Of a DNA stretch of 64,000 nucleotides, positions 59,896 through 64,000 are shown one piece after another; position 1 is the stretch's first letter, and each line of letters starts with the position of its first letter. Origin of the DNA: Sphagnum compactum (taxonomy: Eukaryota > Bryophyta > Sphagnopsida > Sphagnales). The position numbers and the translations under genes were made by a program. The DNA is taken from contig OZ234498.1 in NCBI GenBank assembly GCA_965153455.1, positions 6,696,001 to 6,760,000 on the forward strand. The letters run 5' to 3'. The notes below the pieces were generated by a model. That model was not told where the DNA came from, searched no databases, and saw only the letters and a program-made list of their open reading frames with translations.

Positions 59896-61739
59896 TGGAA
59901 GTCCAATTTTTAGCTGGACTAATTATGCTTGCATAAGCATGAATTATCCAAAGTATAATTAACAAGGATGTCAAAATTCACTTCATCAACACTTGGACAT
60001 ACTTAAACAAGCTAGCTTCATGTTAGTCTAGAAAGGTGCTTGAACTTGATAAGGAAGGTCTAAGACTTTTGAATGCTTAACACTTGAAACTACATGCATC
60101 AATGTTTAAGGTCCATGCTTAACAAGTCTACTGTAGCATTGCAAAAGCCTATAGTCCTGAACTTGATGACCAAGTTATGGTAGAACTTGATATCTAGTCA
60201 ATTGTTTTGCTTGAAATACCATTGTGTTTTAATCAATTGAGATAATAGTGATTTAAGTGTGAGCTAGAGTAGAAGATGAATCAATCTTTTGTAACTTGTA
60301 CAACACCTTGGGGTGCTAATGCAAAATGTTTGTGAAAAGACTTTGTACACTAAAGAGAAAATTCCTTACCAAGCAACCATCATGAAATGGAAGGGTGTTG
60401 GGTTATATTATTGCTATAATGCAAAGCTTTTAAGCAAATTTTTAGCCTTGATTGAGCCCCCTTTTGTTGGTGTTACCTTTTATTCTTGTATTTTATGTTG
60501 TTGGATCCTAATGGGCGTTGTGCGTGCACTTGGCCATTGTGTATTTTGTATTGGTTGCCTAGTTTAAATTGTCATGGTTAGATGCTAGGATGATATTTGT
60601 CTTGAGGATTGTAAGTCTTTCTTGTGTTTTTTTGAATTTGAGTGTCTTCCCTTATGGCTTGGCTTTGATTTGTTTGCATAATATCAGCCCTTACCATAAC
60701 TAGGTTGGCAAATTAATGAGAGCAACAATATCCTTATTGCCATAGCACACTCACACTCATCCACCAAATATGAGTATCAAACAATTTTATATTCTACATA
60801 TTTTCTACTTGTTAAATCAATAGATAGCCACCTATGCATCCCTTTTCCCACTTGGGTAACCAAACGCACGATGTAAAAACACTTGGGGGTAAGATCCATG
60901 ATTGGTGTAACATTAAGCCACTTTTCTAAGCAAGAGAAGGTGAAGACCATTCTAAACCCAGTGTACCTTTATTTAGAGCCTTAGTTAGAAATGTGATCAA
61001 TTCTACTCATCCATGAAGGAGATTATAAAACCAACCACTTTATAACGGATTGAAACTTTCAGCACTCAAAAATATTTGGTTAAAAACTCAACCAAGAACA
61101 ATCATAGGATAACGAGATGACAAAGCCAGATTGCTCATGTGGGACTTGGTTGCCCCATACTGCATCTGAAGTTTCATGGGCCAAAAATTGGACTCAAACA
61201 TGACATTCGTGCATCCACCATTTTATGTCATTCAAAATGCCCAAGTTAGCTAAGGATTAAGAAAAAAATCAAGCCAAAACATGGTTCCTTAGATCAAAGT
61301 GAAGCCTTGCAATTTCTGATTGTGAATGTGATTTTGAAGTAAGTTGAAACTAGGAAAACTGATCTTTAGCTATTGGAACTGCTAGGGTCAACTTGACAAT
61401 GAATTTCCATAGTTAACCTCCACTACCCACCTCCAATTGCTGCCAACCTCTTGGTGCACTCCAAAGGCCATGTAACTGGTCTAATAGTTGGAGGCTGATG
61501 TCAACAATTTATTTAATCAAACCCCCATCCAAATCCACATGGCAAAACCTGATCAGCAGACCATCTGAGAGCTATTGGAAAATCCCACACAAGTCCCCCC
61601 CTCCAAATACAAGGAAAAAAAAGGAAATTCTTGTATCCTATGGCCCCTTAATTGTCCCAAAAGAAAAGAAACAACAAAGCAAATCTGGCTTATTGGGCAT
61701 TTAGGGGTTAATTAAGGCTTGTTTGTTGGTTGGGCTTTC
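59896..61739. other. no gene seen
   Basis: AT-rich DNA. A plus-strand frame at 60313-60567 ends in a Cys-rich hydrophobic stretch but has no recognisable domain. Some of 59.9-60.05 kb could be the worn continuation of the hAT relic. Confidence 0.4.
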
Positions 61740-61850
61740 TTTTTTTTTCCCCTCAATTTTGTGATGAAGCCACAATGGCCATCATCCACAAGAGGAAAGT
61801 GGAATTTAGCAAAGAATCCCATTATATTTTGGTGACCTGCTAGAACCTAT
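61740..61850 (-). mobile_element. short A-tailed dispersed repeat, copy 7
   Basis: On the minus strand: TTTGCTAAATTCCAC, CCTCTTGTGGATGATGGCC, TTGTGGCTTCATCACAAAAT, TGAGGGG, then nine A. It closely matches copies 1 and 5 in the TCTTGTGGATGATG and CATCACAAAATTGA blocks. Confidence 0.6.
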
Positions 61851-62646
61851 TATCTACTTGGGCTCAGTGCTACTTCACACAACTAAAAGTACAAAAAAAA
61901 AGACTTGATTTTGTGAAAATTGATTTAAGTTCCTTATGAATGAAAATATTGAATGACATCAAATGCAACTTGAATACAATTGAAGCCAATTTGAATTCAT
62001 TTTGGTTTCAATTCAAACCAAATTGCATTGAACATTTTCATAATCAACCAAATTATGAAAATGAAATTTTGGCATGTTAATTTGCTGTTTCATATTCATG
62101 TAAGTGGGTTGGTGAAAGGAATGAAGGAGTTAGGCTTGGACTTCCATATGGAATGTTTTCAGAATTGTCAAGTTGACGACCATACTATTGGACCATACAT
62201 GTTTCACTTATACTAGCTCTGATTATCATTGCCATTGGAATATATGATGATTTCAGAAATGTTTTCCTCAAAGTATGGCAACTTTGTTGCACTATTTCCA
62301 CAGAAGTCCTTTGTATTATGCGCATTTTCTTTTGCCAAGTGGTGAAAATTTGCCAAAGAAAAAATGCTGATTAGATCACTAATCTCTAACCAGAGCCCTA
62401 AAAACCACAACCTAGAAGCTGCTAGTGGGATGGTTTTTCTTTGACTTGAGCGAAATTAGTTGCTGTTGGAGGCTAATTGGCATTGCTGCTTTTGCTTTCT
62501 GAAGAATCGGTCAAAGAGCATTGGCAGCCGAGACAATTGCTGTGCTATTTTGTGTGTTGTAGTGCTCTCTTGAGAGTGGGTATGGGTTGGAGGGGAGGAT
62601 GGCGAGGAAAGAGAGCTGTGTATTGAGAAAAACCTGCAACACAAAG
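61851..62646. other. no gene certain; composition shifts to gene-like near 62.4 kb
   Basis: From about 62.4 kb the DNA is less AT-rich. At 62,600 a plus-strand ATG opens a 29-codon frame (MARKESCVLRKTC) after a purine-rich leader. It is too short to call. Confidence 0.3.
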
Positions 62647-62845
62647 TTTTCAATCTTCCTTCAATCCCTTGTCAATCTCACAGGATGAACCATCTTCTAC
62701 ATTCAAGTCCAAAGTTTGTGGGAAGATTTTGAATTTCACTTTTTATTTGAAAGTTTGTACTGAAATTTTCAATCTTCTCTCAATTCCTTGTCAAACTCGA
62801 TGACCCATCCTCTGCATTTAAGTCCAAAGTTTGTGGGAAGCTTCT
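62647..62845 (+). repeat. tandem duplication, unit about 115-119 bp
   Basis: TTTTCAATCTTC (62647 and 62766), TTCAAT..CTTGTCAA, AAGTCCAAAGTTTGTGGGAAG (62,706 and 62,822) recur in order. There are two copies only. Confidence 0.8.
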
Positions 62846-63695
62846 GAACTCTTAAAATCTTAAAATCTAGTTGTGTATTTGATTGCATTTAGCTCTTTGT
62901 TTCGGTGGAGTTATCTAAGGCACCACCCAAAGAGGTGACATTTTGATCAAAGTACAGCATCAAGGTGATTACTTGCTGTACACATGGTGTTATTGTAATT
63001 TGTGTCTCTATGAGGAACTTGGAAGGTGAAGGGTCTGAAACCACTTACACGAATTTGCAGAGTTCAAACTTTGCAAGGGAGGTGGACTGTGGGACTGTCA
63101 AGTTGAGGAGCAAAGGCCAGCCAGTAAACTTTTGATTTGGTGATTGTCCTAGTCCAGTCCCCTTTGTACAAATGAATGCTAGGCAGGCTGCCTGGTTGGG
63201 GCCAAAGGAACATTAGTTCTTTCAGTCCTTTGCCTTACCTGGCCAGACTGGCTGGAGGATGTTAAGTAGAAGGATCTAGTCGCATAATCCACGAGTACTG
63301 AGGAATTGCAGACTTCTGGAAAAAACATGCACCAGGCTCTCAAATGAATTGGAGAATTCCTAGATTTCAAATGAACAAAACTTGCAGTGGTCTCAATCTT
63401 AAATATAAGATTGCATTTCACGGAGCATGTACTTTGATCAAATGGGATACTTGCAGATTACGCTGCAAGATCTCCATTTGGCTCAAAACTTCAAAATTTA
63501 TTTAAATTTGCCTCTACCATCAACAGCTCACCTACTTGTGTCTTTTGCTCAATGACACAAGTTCCAAATTATTATAATATTATTATTCCCTTTCAACCTT
63601 TGAGGTTGTTGGCTGTTTAAATCTTTTGATGATGGTAAGGCTAAAAATATCTCTGCCCTTGCTTGTGCTAAACCCTCCTCCAGTCCTTTCCCAGC
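62846..63695. other. less AT-rich DNA, possibly intronic or gene-flanking
   Basis: No gene could be built. Near the right end a pyrimidine-rich stretch (CCTCCTCCAGTCCTTTCCCAG, 63,674-63,694) looks like a plus-strand splice acceptor region. Confidence 0.3.
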
Positions 63696-63698
63696 TAG

Positions 63699-63974
63699 CA
63701 TGATCTAGCTCGTTCTATGATTTGCATCATGCATGACATATCTTTGTTGAATCCTGCAAAACTGGCTTCCAGCCAAATTTGCAGATTGCCAAGCACAGCT
63801 ACAATCAGAATCCTCATATCCTTGAATGCAGTGGGAGAGAATCCTGCCACCAGAAAAAATATGCTGGCCTGTGAGAAGAGGTTCAGAAGCCAAAACCTTC
63901 CACCAAGGCCAGCTGACAATCAATATAGCAACAACTCTCCTGTCTCTGGTGGAAATGGTTGGAGCAAATGGTGA
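63699..63974 (+). CDS. possible 3'-terminal exon, unknown protein
   Basis: An open plus-strand frame of 91 codons follows a pyrimidine tract and AG and ends in TGA at 63972. The peptide has a hydrophilic C-terminus (LPPRPADNQ, then SPVSGGNGWSKW) that reads like a genuine protein tail. Two minus-strand frames cover the same bases, one of them hydrophobic, so the sense strand is not certain. I do not recognise the product. An exon of a gene spanning the right part of the window is the best guess. Confidence 0.2.
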   Translation, partial: HDLARSMICIMHDISLLNPAKLASSQICRLPSTATIRILISLNAVGENPATRKNMLACEKRFRSQNLPPRPADNQYSNNSPVSGGNGWSKW

Positions 63975-64000
63975 ACACAAAGGTTCCATAATTGCCTAAC

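Noticed and set aside
63695-63989. Minus-strand hydrophobic protein opposite the candidate exon
   Set aside because: It competes with a better-looking plus-strand frame and no family match was recognised.

Overview
The window looks like nuclear DNA of a land plant with a large, transposon-rich genome, for example a gymnosperm, fern or lycophyte; the sequence does not fix the species. It is AT-rich with scattered microsatellites, has almost no long reading frames, and carries typical plant mobile elements: hAT transposase relics, a Helitron, CACTA termini, LTRs and short A-tailed repeats. Much of it seems depleted in CpG, and several aligned repeat ends differ only by C/T or G/A changes, as expected of old methylated repeats. 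I found no intact gene, no rRNA or functional tRNA gene, no CRISPR array and nothing bacterial.

Layout. 1-2.3 kb is less AT-rich, with pyrimidine-rich and CpG-rich stretches, and may be the edge of a gene (a possible short last exon and leader-like DNA), but no complete gene can be built. 2.3-28 kb is mostly decayed intergenic DNA holding three minus-strand relics of one hAT transposase family (7.9-9.3, 15.3-15.8 and 23.6-27.3 kb), a MULE-like element (11.67-12.29 kb), a 937-bp Helitron (21.20-22.14 kb) and a minisatellite that splits the third hAT relic. 28.4-39.3 kb carries two copies of one LTR family, short A-tailed repeats, and tandem duplications. 39.3-49 kb holds a broken CACTA element, a 2.9-kb degenerate satellite with a TIR-flanked insertion, an unidentified decayed protein-coding region, a tRNA-like promoter pair and very AT-rich DNA. 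49.9-64 kb holds a decayed coding stretch, a third LTR with a duplicated TATA box, a 58-bp minisatellite, a complete 2.5-kb non-autonomous CACTA element, a fourth hAT relic on the plus strand and, at the right end, less AT-rich DNA that may again be gene-proximal.

The contents do not work together as a pathway; they are a layered record of insertion, tandem duplication and decay. The most promising objects for new description are the A-tailed dispersed repeat (seven probable copies), the LTR family with its conserved 35-nt palindrome and duplicated promoter segment, the 110-140-bp satellite, and the unidentified coding relic at 44.9-46.1 kb.
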